A DNA stretch of 22,961 nt from Sulfuricurvum sp. (GCA_014764075.1 JACXUE010000035.1:1-22961); one strand, 5' to 3'. Shown: positions 7,390 through 15,616, counted from the first letter of the stretch. A program made the numbers and translations. Notes: generated by a model from the sequence alone, not told the origin.

Positions 7390-9345
7390 CTATAAGGCGG
7401 ATATTTTCTCTCTAAATTCCAATTCTGTCAATAATGGCACACCTAGCTCTACCGCCTTATCGTATTTAGACCCTGCATCTTCGCCATACACGACATAATC
7501 GGTTTTTTTAGAGACCGATGAAGCAACTTTCGCCCCTAATCTCTCTAACATTGCTTTAATGCTATCGCGCGGCACGGACATCGATCCGGTGATAACGACG
7601 CTTTTCCCTTTAAAAGGGTTATCGTGTGCTTCGATTTTTACAGGCTCAACAGGTTCCAATAGAGTGCGGAGCGTTTCGATCTTATCCCGATTGACCCGAA
7701 CAAATTCGAGAATCGATTCGACCATCTCTCCTCCGAAACCTTCCAATGCCAAAATCTCCTCACGGCTAGCACGATCAAACGCGTCCCCGAAAGCACCGCA
7801 GAGTGTTTTGGAAGCGACTTCGCCGATGTGCTCGATCCCCAATGCATTGATAAAACGCCAGCAATCGCACCCTTTGGTCGCCGCGATGGCATCCAGAAGA
7901 TTACGGCTCTTTTTCTCTTTGAACCCCTCTAGGGAGAGAAGCTGATCCATCGTGAGGCTAAAGAGATCGCTCACTTCGTGTACCATCCCCGCTCTATGGA
8001 GCGCTTCGACGATTTTATCCCCCAATCCGTCGATGTTAAGGCACTGTTTCGAGGCGAAATAGATGATCGAGTTAACCACCCGTGCTTCACACCCCATATT
8101 TTGGCATTTAATGAGTGCCCCCTCATCGAGGAGTTCACTTCCGCAGACGGGACAATGGGTCGGTCGGGAGATGATTTGCTCATTCCCGCTCCGCTCCGAC
8201 ACGATCACTTTGACGATTTTGGGGATGACGTCGCCGCTGCGCAGGATGATCACCTTATCCCCGATCCGGATGTCCTTGCGCTCGATCTCGTCGAAATTGT
8301 GCAGCGTCGAGCGCTCAACAGTGACCCCCTCGATATCGACGGGCTCGACGATCGCGACGGGGGTCACCACGCCGCTGCGCCCCACCTGCAAGATCACGTC
8401 GCGCAGCGTCGTGATCTTCTCGATGGCGGGAAATTTGTACGCTGCCGCCCAACGGGGATTTTTAACGGTATACCCCAACTCTTCCTGCACGGCAATCGAA
8501 TCGACCTTGATCACCATCCCATCAAGGAGCATCGCGAAATTGTCCCTCTCGACACGCATCTCGTGGTAAAAGGTCTCGATCTGATCCGCATTCTCACACA
8601 AGTGGGTCATATGGGGGTTGCGAAACCCCAGTGCGTAGACCCACTCCATCCGCTCGGAAAGTTTTTTGATCTCCAGTGTGTTAGCCCCGATACCATAAGG
8701 CATAAACACCAACCGACGCGACGCGGTAATACGGGTATCGAGCTGACGGAGACTCCCCGCCGCCGCATTGCGCGGATTGGCAAAGAGCGATTCACCGTTG
8801 CGCAAACGCTCTTCGTTGATCTTCTCGAAATCTTCTTTGAAGATGACGACCTCGCCCCGTATCTCAATCCCTCCCGTATACTCGATGGAGAGAGGGATCG
8901 ACTGAATCGTCTTGGCATTTAGGGTTACATCTTCCCCCTCGACTCCGTCACCTCGGGTAATCGCCTGTACGAGTACTCCATTATCATAGATCAGGTTCAA
9001 ACTCGCCCCGTCAAATTTGGGTTCGCAGTAAAAACGGACATCGCCGTAAACTTTGGTGATACGGCTGACCCACGTCTCCAACTCGTCTCGGTTAAAAAGA
9101 TCTTCCAAGCTCCACATACGGCTGAGATGCTGCGCCTTGTCAAATTTGTCCTGCGGAACATCCCCCACTCGCTGTGTCGGTGAATCGGGAATTATTTCGT
9201 TTGGATGTTCATGCTCATACGCCACCACTTGGTGATAGAGAATATCATACTCCTCGTCCGTCGTGATGGGGTCGTCGAGGACGTAGTAGTGGTAAGAGTA
9301 CTTTTTCAGCAGTTCTACGGCATTTTGGTATTCGGTGTGGGTCAT
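7390..9345 (-). CDS. ligA: NAD+-dependent DNA ligase
   Basis: LigA seals nicks during replication and repair, using NAD+ to form the enzyme-AMP intermediate. The 651-residue protein has the normal length and domain order. An Ia domain (1-60, SYHYYVLDDPITTDEEYD) precedes the adenylation domain with CEPKFDGASL, the nucleophilic lysine being K110, and ANPRNAAAGSLRQLD near 190. The OB fold follows (VGRSGVVTPVA). Next come a four-cysteine zinc finger starting CPVCG, helix-hairpin-helix repeats (NIDGLGDKIVE, LSLEGF, LALEGFGGE) and a C-terminal BRCT domain beginning FKGKSVVITGSM. No defect is seen. The ATG at 9345 has only a weak GAG ribosome site. A 146-bp gap separates it from mutS2 upstream, so it may have its own promoter. 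Confidence 0.98.
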   Translation of the reverse strand: MTHTEYQNAVELLKKYSYHYYVLDDPITTDEEYDILYHQVVAYEHEHPNEIIPDSPTQRVGDVPQDKFDKAQHLSRMWSLEDLFNRDELETWVSRITKVYGDVRFYCEPKFDGASLNLIYDNGVLVQAITRGDGVEGEDVTLNAKTIQSIPLSIEYTGGIEIRGEVVIFKEDFEKINEERLRNGESLFANPRNAAAGSLRQLDTRITASRRLVFMPYGIGANTLEIKKLSERMEWVYALGFRNPHMTHLCENADQIETFYHEMRVERDNFAMLLDGMVIKVDSIAVQEELGYTVKNPRWAAAYKFPAIEKITTLRDVILQVGRSGVVTPVAIVEPVDIEGVTVERSTLHNFDEIERKDIRIGDKVIILRSGDVIPKIVKVIVSERSGNEQIISRPTHCPVCGSELLDEGALIKCQNMGCEARVVNSIIYFASKQCLNIDGLGDKIVEALHRAGMVHEVSDLFSLTMDQLLSLEGFKEKKSRNLLDAIAATKGCDCWRFINALGIEHIGEVASKTLCGAFGDAFDRASREEILALEGFGGEMVESILEFVRVNRDKIETLRTLLEPVEPVKIEAHDNPFKGKSVVITGSMSVPRDSIKAMLERLGAKVASSVSKKTDYVVYGEDAGSKYDKAVELGVPLLTELEFREKISAL

Positions 9346-9374
9346 TTACATTCTCGATCGTTTAATGTTTGTTA

Positions 9375-9412
9375 CAAAGTAAGTATAGGATTGTACGCAA
9401 AAATAGATAAAT
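9375..9412 (-). promoter_or_regulatory. Possible ligA promoter (-10 only)
   Basis: On the minus strand TATACT lies at 9387-9382, about 37 bases before the ligA start, inside the 146-bp mutS2-ligA gap. The sequence 17 bp upstream (TTATCT) is a poor -35. The call rests on a single hexamer in AT-rich DNA and is weak. The rest of the gap (9346-9491) shows no ORF or clear terminator. Confidence 0.3.
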
Positions 9413-9491
9413 CTCTCTGTCGTCTGCTTTGATTACATTGTCGATTTAGGGATAGGGTATCAAGAATACTTAATGTCTTTTTCTTTGCGGA

Positions 9492-11714
9492 TTATACTTG
9501 ATGAGGACGAACAGAAAAAAACGGATAGTTAAAGACGAACGACTTTCGCCCCAAATCCCCCCATGTGGGCAGGAGCATCGGCAAAACTCTTGACACTCGG
9601 ATGGGCTTTAAGAAACTCTTTGACGGGATTAGCACCTCATCAAACCCTTGAAGCAGTGCGTCGGAGAGAAATTTATCCATCTTCTCACACGCCTCTTCAG
9701 CTCTCAAACCGTGCAAATCAAGTTTTAGACCACTCTTTTGCTCTACTTGCGACGTGATCGTCACCTTCGGCTTTTTCGGAATATTGCCGCTGGGTTTGAG
9801 ATCCGTAAGTTTTACCCTCAACCGCATCCCCTCCACTTCAATCATCGCATCTTTGGCTCCGACACTCACGACGGTTCCCCGCTGAGTGCGATATTTGACC
9901 GCCTGCCCTACTTCGTACTTGATCGGTTCGGGTGAGCCGATCTTGATCGGCTCTGGTTTTGGGAGCTTCGCATTCGCTTTGTTGAGTTGTCTATGGATTG
10001 CCGCCATATTATGTCCCCTCGCCGCCTCTTTGGCTTCGCGGATTGCTGCGTCGTACCCTGCGCGGAGTTTTGATTTCTCACTATCCAGCTCAACGCGCAA
10101 ATGTTCCCGCGCCTCTTTGAGATCGCGTTCTTGGGCTTTGAGGGCTTCGAGCCGCTCATCCACCTCTTTATTTTTGCGTTTGAGTTCCCGCTCCAGCTCA
10201 CTCCCCCGTTCGATCAGGACGCTCAGTTTTTCGTGGTTCTCCCCGTAGAGCGATTTGGCACGGGTGATAATGGCGGGATTGATCCCATAGCGCATCGCCG
10301 TCTCGAATGCGTAACTCTTACCGATCACCCCTTGCAAAAATTCATAGGTCGGAACGCGCCGCTCTTCGTCGTACAGCGCCGCCATCAGCTCCACGTCGTC
10401 CCGATCCGCCATCAATGCGGCAAGTCGCTTATGGTGAGTGGTGACGATGATCTTCTGCCCCCGTTTGATCAGCTCATCTAAGAGAACAGCAAAGAGCGCC
10501 GCCGCCTCGTCGCTGTCGGTCCCCAACTCGATCTCATCGACCCCAACCAGGGCGCTTTTGTGTTCAAACAGATGGCTGAACTGCACCATCCGCCCCGCAA
10601 AGGTGGAGATGTCATTGCTCACACTCTGGGGATCGTCGATCACCGCTTCGATCCGTTTGAAGCTCCCGATCCGCGATTTGTGGGGATTGATCTTCATCGG
10701 GATGAGATACTTCGCCATCAGCGCCGCCGAGAGGAGCGATTTGAGGAGCATCGTTTTACCTCCCGCATTCACCCCCGTAATCATCAGGAGGTTGGAGCTC
10801 CAATCGACGCTGATCGGTTTGGGCTTATGGATAGCGGGATGGGAGAACTCTTCGAGGACGATGTCACTGTTGTTTTGGGGTTTGAGAATCGCAAAATCGT
10901 GCGCACGGGCAAACAACACCCGCGCTTGATAGTGATCGTATCGATCAAACTCACGGTCAATAAACCCGATAAACAAAACGAGGTTCGAGAGTTTGGCACT
11001 AAATCGCTTGGCGTACTCATAAAGCTTGGTCTCCCGCTCCTGCAATACGTAGCGCAGCTGCTCTTTGGCACGTAGCAGGGCATCGGGGGCAACGTAGAAA
11101 AATCCCGCCCCCGTCCGTCCGACCACAGAGCCCTTGAGGACATGATTAAATCCCCCTCGCACCAACAAACACTCTTCATCATTGATGTAGTGAATCTGCG
11201 TATCGACGAGGTACGGGGTCAGTTTTTGGGTGTGAAAAAGGCGCTTGATAGAGTCGTTAATCTCGGCTTTGATCGCTTTGATCCGTTGTGCGATTTTATA
11301 GAGCTCATCGTCGCGCGATTCGATAAAGTTCCCCTCATAATCAAAATACTCTTCGATCTCACTGAACACTTCGGGGATAACGATCGTCTCCATCCACTCG
11401 CCGATGAGACCTGCGAAGTTTTGGTTGCGCATAAGACGAAAATAGCGGACCACTTTGAGGAGTTCGAAAATCTCTTCGAACCGTAAAACCCCCTGCTTTT
11501 TGAGGTGATTAATGATAGTTTCGAACCCGACGCTTTTGGGCGGGGCTTTGAACTCTAACGCATCGAGGGCTTGGATATAGCGGTGGTGGCGCTCTTGATC
11601 CCCCTGCATCGCGATGTTTTGTTCACGGGAAAAAAAATGCTGCAACGCACCGATATGAAAGAGTAGATCGAGTTTCCCGAAAAGCTCGGCGAGATTAGCG
11701 GAGAGTCGGCTCAT
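9492..11714 (-). CDS. mutS2: MutS2-family ATPase with disrupted C-terminal Smr domain
   Basis: MutS2 proteins suppress homologous recombination and/or rescue collided ribosomes, using a MutS-like ATPase and a C-terminal Smr nuclease-type domain. The ATPase is intact: Walker A TGVNAGGKT (about 313-321), Walker B LVGVDEIELGTDSDE (about 389-403) and THH (about 426-428). Next come a long charged coiled coil (about 490-560), a KOW-like segment and the Smr start LDLHGLR (about 665). After VLI (residue 696, position 9627) the family expects an HGxGxG loop. Instead the frame changes and 44 unrelated residues follow. The original end is still readable one frame over (9624-9529: VKEFLKAHPSVKSF ... GAKVVRL, stop at 9529). 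An internal deletion of about 31 or 34 nt explains this. The ATG at 11714 overlaps the upstream stop by 4 nt and is preferred to a GTG two codons earlier. Confidence 0.9.
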   Translation of the reverse strand: MSRLSANLAELFGKLDLLFHIGALQHFFSREQNIAMQGDQERHHRYIQALDALEFKAPPKSVGFETIINHLKKQGVLRFEEIFELLKVVRYFRLMRNQNFAGLIGEWMETIVIPEVFSEIEEYFDYEGNFIESRDDELYKIAQRIKAIKAEINDSIKRLFHTQKLTPYLVDTQIHYINDEECLLVRGGFNHVLKGSVVGRTGAGFFYVAPDALLRAKEQLRYVLQERETKLYEYAKRFSAKLSNLVLFIGFIDREFDRYDHYQARVLFARAHDFAILKPQNNSDIVLEEFSHPAIHKPKPISVDWSSNLLMITGVNAGGKTMLLKSLLSAALMAKYLIPMKINPHKSRIGSFKRIEAVIDDPQSVSNDISTFAGRMVQFSHLFEHKSALVGVDEIELGTDSDEAAALFAVLLDELIKRGQKIIVTTHHKRLAALMADRDDVELMAALYDEERRVPTYEFLQGVIGKSYAFETAMRYGINPAIITRAKSLYGENHEKLSVLIERGSELERELKRKNKEVDERLEALKAQERDLKEAREHLRVELDSEKSKLRAGYDAAIREAKEAARGHNMAAIHRQLNKANAKLPKPEPIKIGSPEPIKYEVGQAVKYRTQRGTVVSVGAKDAMIEVEGMRLRVKLTDLKPSGNIPKKPKVTITSQVEQKSGLKLDLHGLRAEEACEKMDKFLSDALLQGFDEVLIPSKSFLKPIRVSRVLPMLLPTWGDLGRKSFVFNYPFFSVRPHQV

Positions 11715-12040
11715 TCGCACTCACGGGCATTGATGATTTGTTGATAATGCTTTGTCCCTTTGAGCCCGACAAAACTCTGAGTTCCGACGCTGTAATCGAA
11801 TGTCGTTGCATTGACTTCTGTGCCGCGACATATAAGGGTTTCACCGCTGCGGTATTGTTGCTCCACACGGATCACTTTTTCGCGGTCACGGTCTGCGGCG
11901 ATGTTATAGAGGATCGCACCACTGATGATGAGAGTCAAAACAGCCGAAACAAGGATTTTTTGGTTCGTCACCAGTTCGGTAAAATAGTGCATCCACGCAA
12001 AAAGGACGACGACGATTCCAAACCAAAGCAGATATCCCAT
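11711..12040 (-). CDS. Small two-pass membrane protein, unknown function
   Basis: A 109-residue protein with hydrophobic segments at about 3-20 and 28-48. The C-terminal portion is soluble (about 50-109) and contains two cysteines (C71 and C107). I do not recognise the family and no enzymatic motif is visible. If the C-terminal part is periplasmic, the two cysteines could form a disulfide; topology is not certain. It starts 3 nt after murC and overlaps mutS2 by 4 nt (ATGA at 11714-11711), so it is translated as part of the dapC-murC-mutS2 run. Good codon usage and tight packing between two known genes support it as a real gene. The function is open. Confidence 0.75.
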   Translation of the reverse strand: MGYLLWFGIVVVLFAWMHYFTELVTNQKILVSAVLTLIISGAILYNIAADRDREKVIRVEQQYRSGETLICRGTEVNATTFDYSVGTQSFVGLKGTKHYQQIINARECE

Positions 12041-12043
12041 GAT

Positions 12044-13354
12044 TTACTTCATCCCTCTGAGTTGATAGGTCAAATCTCCGGCTCCGAACCCGATGATGAG
12101 ATCGCGATCGTACGTTTTGATGACGGTATCGCCTCTCACCGTCTCGATGGTGTCGCCGGCACGGTAAAGTTTGTCGCACAGGGTGAGGTTATAGTGTCCG
12201 AAACGCCCCTCAAAATCGATTTCGCGAGGTTCTTCACTCGCCGCCCAGACGGGGAGGATAATGAGCTCATCCACCCCATCGAAACACTCCACAAACGCAT
12301 CAAGGTTATCGATCGTCCGTGAATATTTGTGGGGCTGCCAGATGGCTACGATGCGCTCAAACCCTTTGAGCTTGGCATAAGTGATGAGTGATTTCATCGT
12401 CGCTTTGATCTCGGTCGGATGGTGGGCGTAGTCATCGATGATGACGCGATCCGAGCCTTTGAAAATGATGTCGAAGCGTTTTTTGATCCCTTTGAAATGG
12501 AGCAAATTCGCACGGATAGAGGCGACACTCATCGTCTGAGCCGCCGCCAAAATCGCGAGTGAGGCATCCATCGCAATATGTTCACCGAATCCCCACACTT
12601 CGAATTCACCCATATTTTTGAGGGTGAAGCGGGTGTAAGGTTCATCGTCGAGGAGAATATAGTTGATGTTTGAAATATCCTTACTCGGATAGAGACGGAT
12701 CGCATCGCACTCCAACGTCGCCATAAATGGATCTTCGGCATTAATCACCCGCACTGGCGCCATCTCGACAAAACGGCGATACGCATTATGGAACTCATCG
12801 ATGTTGTAGTGGTAATACTCCATGTGCTCCGGTTCGGCGTTGGTGACGATAGAACAGTACGGGTTGGAATTTAGAAAGCTTCCATCACTTTCATCGGCTT
12901 CGAAAAGCATCACGTCGGTACTTCCGTCATAGCGAACGTTGGAGCTGAAATCTTTGGACTCCGCACCGATAATCGCACTTCCGCTCATGATCGAGGCTAA
13001 AATCGCCGTTGTCGTACTCTTGCCGTGCGCACCGCACACCGCATAGACTTTTTTCTCTTTGAGGATACGGAGCAACGCGTCACGTCTGTGCAATACTTCG
13101 ATCCCTCGGCGTTTTGCTTCGACCACCTCGACATTGGTGTCACGGATGATCGCCGAGTGGATGACGAGATCACACCCCTCAGGGATATTCGCCGCATCAT
13201 GTCCGATGGAGACTTTGATACCCCGATCGATTAGACGCTGGGTGATATGGGTCGCTTTCATGTCCGAACCGCTCACCTCATGACCACCGAAACGGGTGTA
13301 TTTTGCCAATCCCGAAATACCGATACCGCCGATGCCGATGAAGTGAATTTTCAT
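12044..13354 (-). CDS. murC: UDP-N-acetylmuramate--L-alanine ligase
   Basis: MurC adds L-alanine to UDP-N-acetylmuramic acid with ATP, the first amino-acid step of peptidoglycan stem-peptide synthesis, in the cytosol. The 436-residue protein shows IHFIGIGGIGISGLA at the N-terminus (UDP-binding Rossmann loop). The ATP loop is CGAHGKSTTT (107-116), with Ala and Ser where many bacteria have Thr. The substrate segment is EADESDGSFL (about 154-163). DDYAHHPTEI near residue 310 is diagnostic of MurC. The C-terminal ligase domain includes IWQPHKYSRT. It overlaps the preceding uncharacterised gene by 4 nt (13351-13354). dapC, two genes upstream, supplies the diaminopimelate branch of the same cell-wall pathway, so the grouping makes functional sense. 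Confidence 0.97.
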   Translation of the reverse strand: MKIHFIGIGGIGISGLAKYTRFGGHEVSGSDMKATHITQRLIDRGIKVSIGHDAANIPEGCDLVIHSAIIRDTNVEVVEAKRRGIEVLHRRDALLRILKEKKVYAVCGAHGKSTTTAILASIMSGSAIIGAESKDFSSNVRYDGSTDVMLFEADESDGSFLNSNPYCSIVTNAEPEHMEYYHYNIDEFHNAYRRFVEMAPVRVINAEDPFMATLECDAIRLYPSKDISNINYILLDDEPYTRFTLKNMGEFEVWGFGEHIAMDASLAILAAAQTMSVASIRANLLHFKGIKKRFDIIFKGSDRVIIDDYAHHPTEIKATMKSLITYAKLKGFERIVAIWQPHKYSRTIDNLDAFVECFDGVDELIILPVWAASEEPREIDFEGRFGHYNLTLCDKLYRAGDTIETVRGDTVIKTYDRDLIIGFGAGDLTYQLRGMK

Positions 13355-13818
13355 TGTGGAAGTTCCTTTTTAAAATAGCTGATATAAAATTTCCCGCCGT
13401 TTTGAGTCGCGTTCATATCGACGTACTCATCGATAAAATCATCAAATGGAATTTTGGCATCACACGCCGCACGGTGAACGCTCATCGCCACACTGAACGG
13501 CTCATCGTTGCTAATCCCTCCGAGCACTTCAAAAAGTGCGCTCGCATCGTGAGTGCTCCCCGCGCTGTAGTGCTCGATCGCGTATTCGTAGAGTGCGCGA
13601 AGGGTCGCAAAATCCTGCACCTCGTTCATGTCTAGCCGCTCCATGTTTTCCAATGTATTAGTGAGCCGCTCCAACGCTAGATCAAGGATATTAGCATAAA
13701 ACGCCATCAGAGTATCTTCATCAAACATCTCGTGTGCCTGCGCTTCGAGGACGTACAAAGAGGCGATGTCCCCTTCACTTTGCGCCTGATAGATTTTCTC
13801 TTTGAGTGTTTCGCTCAT
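13351..13818 (-). CDS. Uncharacterised acidic protein between dapC and murC
   Basis: A 155-residue, acidic, predominantly helical soluble protein with no signal peptide or membrane segment. I do not recognise a named domain. Features include a long N-terminal helical region rich in Leu/Glu (about 1-85) and a more mixed C-terminus ending NGGKFYISYFKKELPQ. It overlaps both neighbours by 4 nt (ATGA at 13818-13815 with dapC and at 13354-13351 with murC). This double coupling to two peptidoglycan-precursor genes suggests a related or stoichiometric role, but nothing in the sequence fixes a function. It is probably a lineage-restricted conserved protein; this is from impression, not a search. Confidence 0.8.
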   Translation of the reverse strand: MSETLKEKIYQAQSEGDIASLYVLEAQAHEMFDEDTLMAFYANILDLALERLTNTLENMERLDMNEVQDFATLRALYEYAIEHYSAGSTHDASALFEVLGGISNDEPFSVAMSVHRAACDAKIPFDDFIDEYVDMNATQNGGKFYISYFKKELPQ

Positions 13819-14951
13819 GCTAATGCCTCCTTTAAACGTTTAAGTGCTTCGATGGTGCGCGCTGTCTCTTCGACGAGGGCGATACGGATGTAGCCGACCC
13901 CTGGATTTTCACCCTTCGCATCCGCGCGGGCTAAAAATTCCCCAGGCAATACTTTCACGTTATAGTCGCGATATAGGCGTTGGGTAAATTCAAGTGCATT
14001 GGGAACTTTGAGCCAAACGTAAAAAGTCGCATCGGAGGTTGTAATTCCCAATATCTCCTGCGCCGCTTTGAAATTTTCCACATATATGGCCCGTGCTTTT
14101 GCCACATGATACTCATCCGCCCAAGCCATGGCCGCCGCCGCTTGAAGCGGCAGAGGCGAAGCGCATCCGACATAGGTGCGATACTGCGCGTACCCTTTGA
14201 GCATCTCCGCATCTCCGGCAATAAATCCACTCCGTAGCCCCGGCGCGGATGAGCGTTTGGAAATCGAGTTGATAACTAGGACGTTTTTAAACGAGGTATT
14301 GCCGACATAAATCGATGCTTCAAGAAGCGATGGGACTTTTTTGGCCATATAAATCTCGCTGTAACACTCGTCGTTAATGAGACAGAAATCGTGTTTAAGG
14401 GCAAGTTTCACCCACTCGCCCAACTCTTCGAGACTGAGCAGGGATGCGGTCGGATTGTTTGGAAAGTTCAAGATAACAAGATCGCATTCGGCTAGTTCTG
14501 ATTCATTGATGATCGGCTTGAAGTTATTAGCTTCAGTGAGGTTAAGATGGATCACCCGTGCGCGTGACGCGATTGCCGCCCCCTCGTAAATCTGATAAAA
14601 CGGATTGGTGTACGCCATAACAGGCTCTTTTTTATCAAACAGATAGTACTGAGGGAAATTAAAAAGCACTTCACGCGTCCCGAACGAACTGACCAATTCA
14701 TTGGATTCCAGTTTTACCCCGAAACGGCTCTCGACAAACCCGCGCATCGAGTCGTTTAGATAAGATTCTCCTGCCGTTTTCGGATAACGGCGCAACTCTT
14801 CGGAGTGCTTAGCAAGCGATTTTTGGATAAATGCGGGGGTCTCGAACTGCGGCTCTCCAATGGTCAAAGCGATCGGAGAATACTGTGGATTAGGAGTAAT
14901 ATCCGCCAAAAGTGCGGTCAATTTTTCAAAAGGGTACGGTTCAAAATGCAA
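13815..14951 (-). CDS. dapC: Class I/II PLP aminotransferase, probable succinyldiaminopimelate aminotransferase
   Basis: This is a fold-type I PLP aminotransferase, most likely the N-succinyl-LL-diaminopimelate transaminase of the lysine/peptidoglycan pathway. The 378-residue protein starts with HFEPYPFEKL, typical of epsilonproteobacterial DapC. It has NFPNNPTAS (162-170), NDECY with the pyridine-nitrogen aspartate D194, SISKRS with the PLP lysine K232, and GLRSGF with R240. Substrate choice is inferred from lineage similarity and from its place two genes before murC; other aminotransferase substrates cannot be excluded. The only in-frame start that keeps the conserved N-terminus after the upstream stop is TTG at 14951, preceded by a weak AAAGA. 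The weak start may keep expression low. It overlaps the next gene by 4 nt. Confidence 0.85.
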   Translation of the reverse strand: MHFEPYPFEKLTALLADITPNPQYSPIALTIGEPQFETPAFIQKSLAKHSEELRRYPKTAGESYLNDSMRGFVESRFGVKLESNELVSSFGTREVLFNFPQYYLFDKKEPVMAYTNPFYQIYEGAAIASRARVIHLNLTEANNFKPIINESELAECDLVILNFPNNPTASLLSLEELGEWVKLALKHDFCLINDECYSEIYMAKKVPSLLEASIYVGNTSFKNVLVINSISKRSSAPGLRSGFIAGDAEMLKGYAQYRTYVGCASPLPLQAAAAMAWADEYHVAKARAIYVENFKAAQEILGITTSDATFYVWLKVPNALEFTQRLYRDYNVKVLPGEFLARADAKGENPGVGYIRIALVEETARTIEALKRLKEALA

Positions 14952-14974
14952 AGGACGGTCTTTGTAATGGAATT

Positions 14975-15000
14975 TGTTGTTATATTATAGCGCCTTGATG
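14975..15000 (-). promoter_or_regulatory. Putative -10 promoter element for the dapC-murC-mutS2 operon
   Basis: A perfect TATAAT lies on the minus strand at 14989-14984, about 33 bases before the TTG start of dapC and downstream of the broken deacetylase gene. The hexamer 17 bp upstream is ACTAAA, so no -35 consensus is present, as is common in Campylobacterota. Position and match make this a plausible start for the whole dapC operon. Confidence 0.55.
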
Positions 15001-15007
15001 CTGACAT

Positions 15008-15536
15008 TTAGTATTTAACTATCTCTTTTTTCGATGCAGGCATCCGATCTTCCGTTCCGTCCACCATTCTCTCAAAATCTTTGATCGTGTGTTTGCTTAC
15101 CACCATGTATCGCCCCAATGCCATTGGACTATCACCCGAAGAGGTGTGTTTTCGATCAATCGTGAATGCTGCAACATAGCCCGATTTGTTCGCATCAACA
15201 AGAAGCGTATCATCATAAATTCCAAACACCCATGCTAGGTATTTGATCTCATGCCCCATCTTCTCTTCGAGCTTCTTCTTCGATCCGCTTAACTGTTTAT
15301 CGACCAGTTTAGCGTACTCCTGAGCAGAGAGCACCCTCTTCTCTTTTTTGAAATACCGTATAGCCGTGTGTTTTCAACCACTCGATCTGCTCAGAAAATG
15401 CGGAATTTTTGATCGTCATCGAATCGGCAACCTCGATACCGAAACGGTGATAACACAAAACGGGGACTTTTTTCGGAGGTTGCGCCGCCATCAGAATTCC
15501 CACCAACATACTTACGAATACAAAAACTCGCAACAT
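15008..15536 (-). pseudogene. Polysaccharide deacetylase remnant with catalytic core deleted
   Basis: Two reading frames together look like one exported polysaccharide deacetylase. The 5' part (15536 to about 15351) encodes a signal peptide (MLRVFVFVSMLVGILMAAQ), then VPVLCYHRFG, an SMTIKNSAF segment and IEWLKTHGYTV. This is the normal N-terminus of such enzymes. The 3' part (about 15352-15008, shifted +1) encodes FKKEKRVLSAQEYAKLVDKQL, LAWVFGIYDD, GYVAAFTIDRKH and LGRYMVVSK, the normal C-terminus. The expected middle, with the metal-binding Asp-Asp and His-x3-His motifs (roughly 100 residues), is absent, and the frame changes at the junction. A GTG at 15334 could start the 3' fragment, but it would have no catalytic site. 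This is a disrupted gene or an assembly deletion. Confidence 0.85.
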
Positions 15537-15592
15537 CTATCCTAACCTTCTAAAAAAATCGGCGGATTTTAACGCATATAATTGCCTTAACG

Positions 15593-15610
15593 ATTAACAT
15601 TATTAACATT
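15593..15610. repeat. Tandem 9-mer direct repeat in the divergent intergenic region
   Basis: ATTAACATT occurs twice back to back (15593-15601 and 15602-15610), just upstream of the marR -35 element and between the divergent deacetylase remnant and marR. It could be a regulator half-site pair or chance in AT-rich DNA. Confidence 0.5.
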
Positions 15611-15616
15611 ACACAC

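Noticed and set aside
7978..8922. A 314-residue open frame on the plus strand opposite ligA
   Set aside because: It lies wholly antisense to an intact ligA with all motifs, has no plausible ribosome site and is rich in His/Asp/Arg as expected of a reverse-frame shadow in GC-richer DNA.
9492..9630. Programmed frameshifting in mutS2
   Set aside because: There is no slippery heptamer at the junction, and the HGxGxG coding segment itself is missing, so recoding could not restore the domain.
9886..10248. Ser/Arg/Leu-rich plus-strand frame opposite mutS2
   Set aside because: Its low-complexity composition is the complement of the mutS2 coiled-coil codons. There is no start context or domain.
15008..15334. 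The 108-residue downstream fragment as an independent gene starting at GTG
   Set aside because: It has no convincing ribosome site and matches only the C-terminal part of a deacetylase whose N-terminus lies directly upstream.
15340..15356. Slippage on the A6 run joining the two deacetylase fragments
   Set aside because: A +1 shift there would fuse the frames, but the product would still lack the catalytic core, so a functional recoding event is unlikely.
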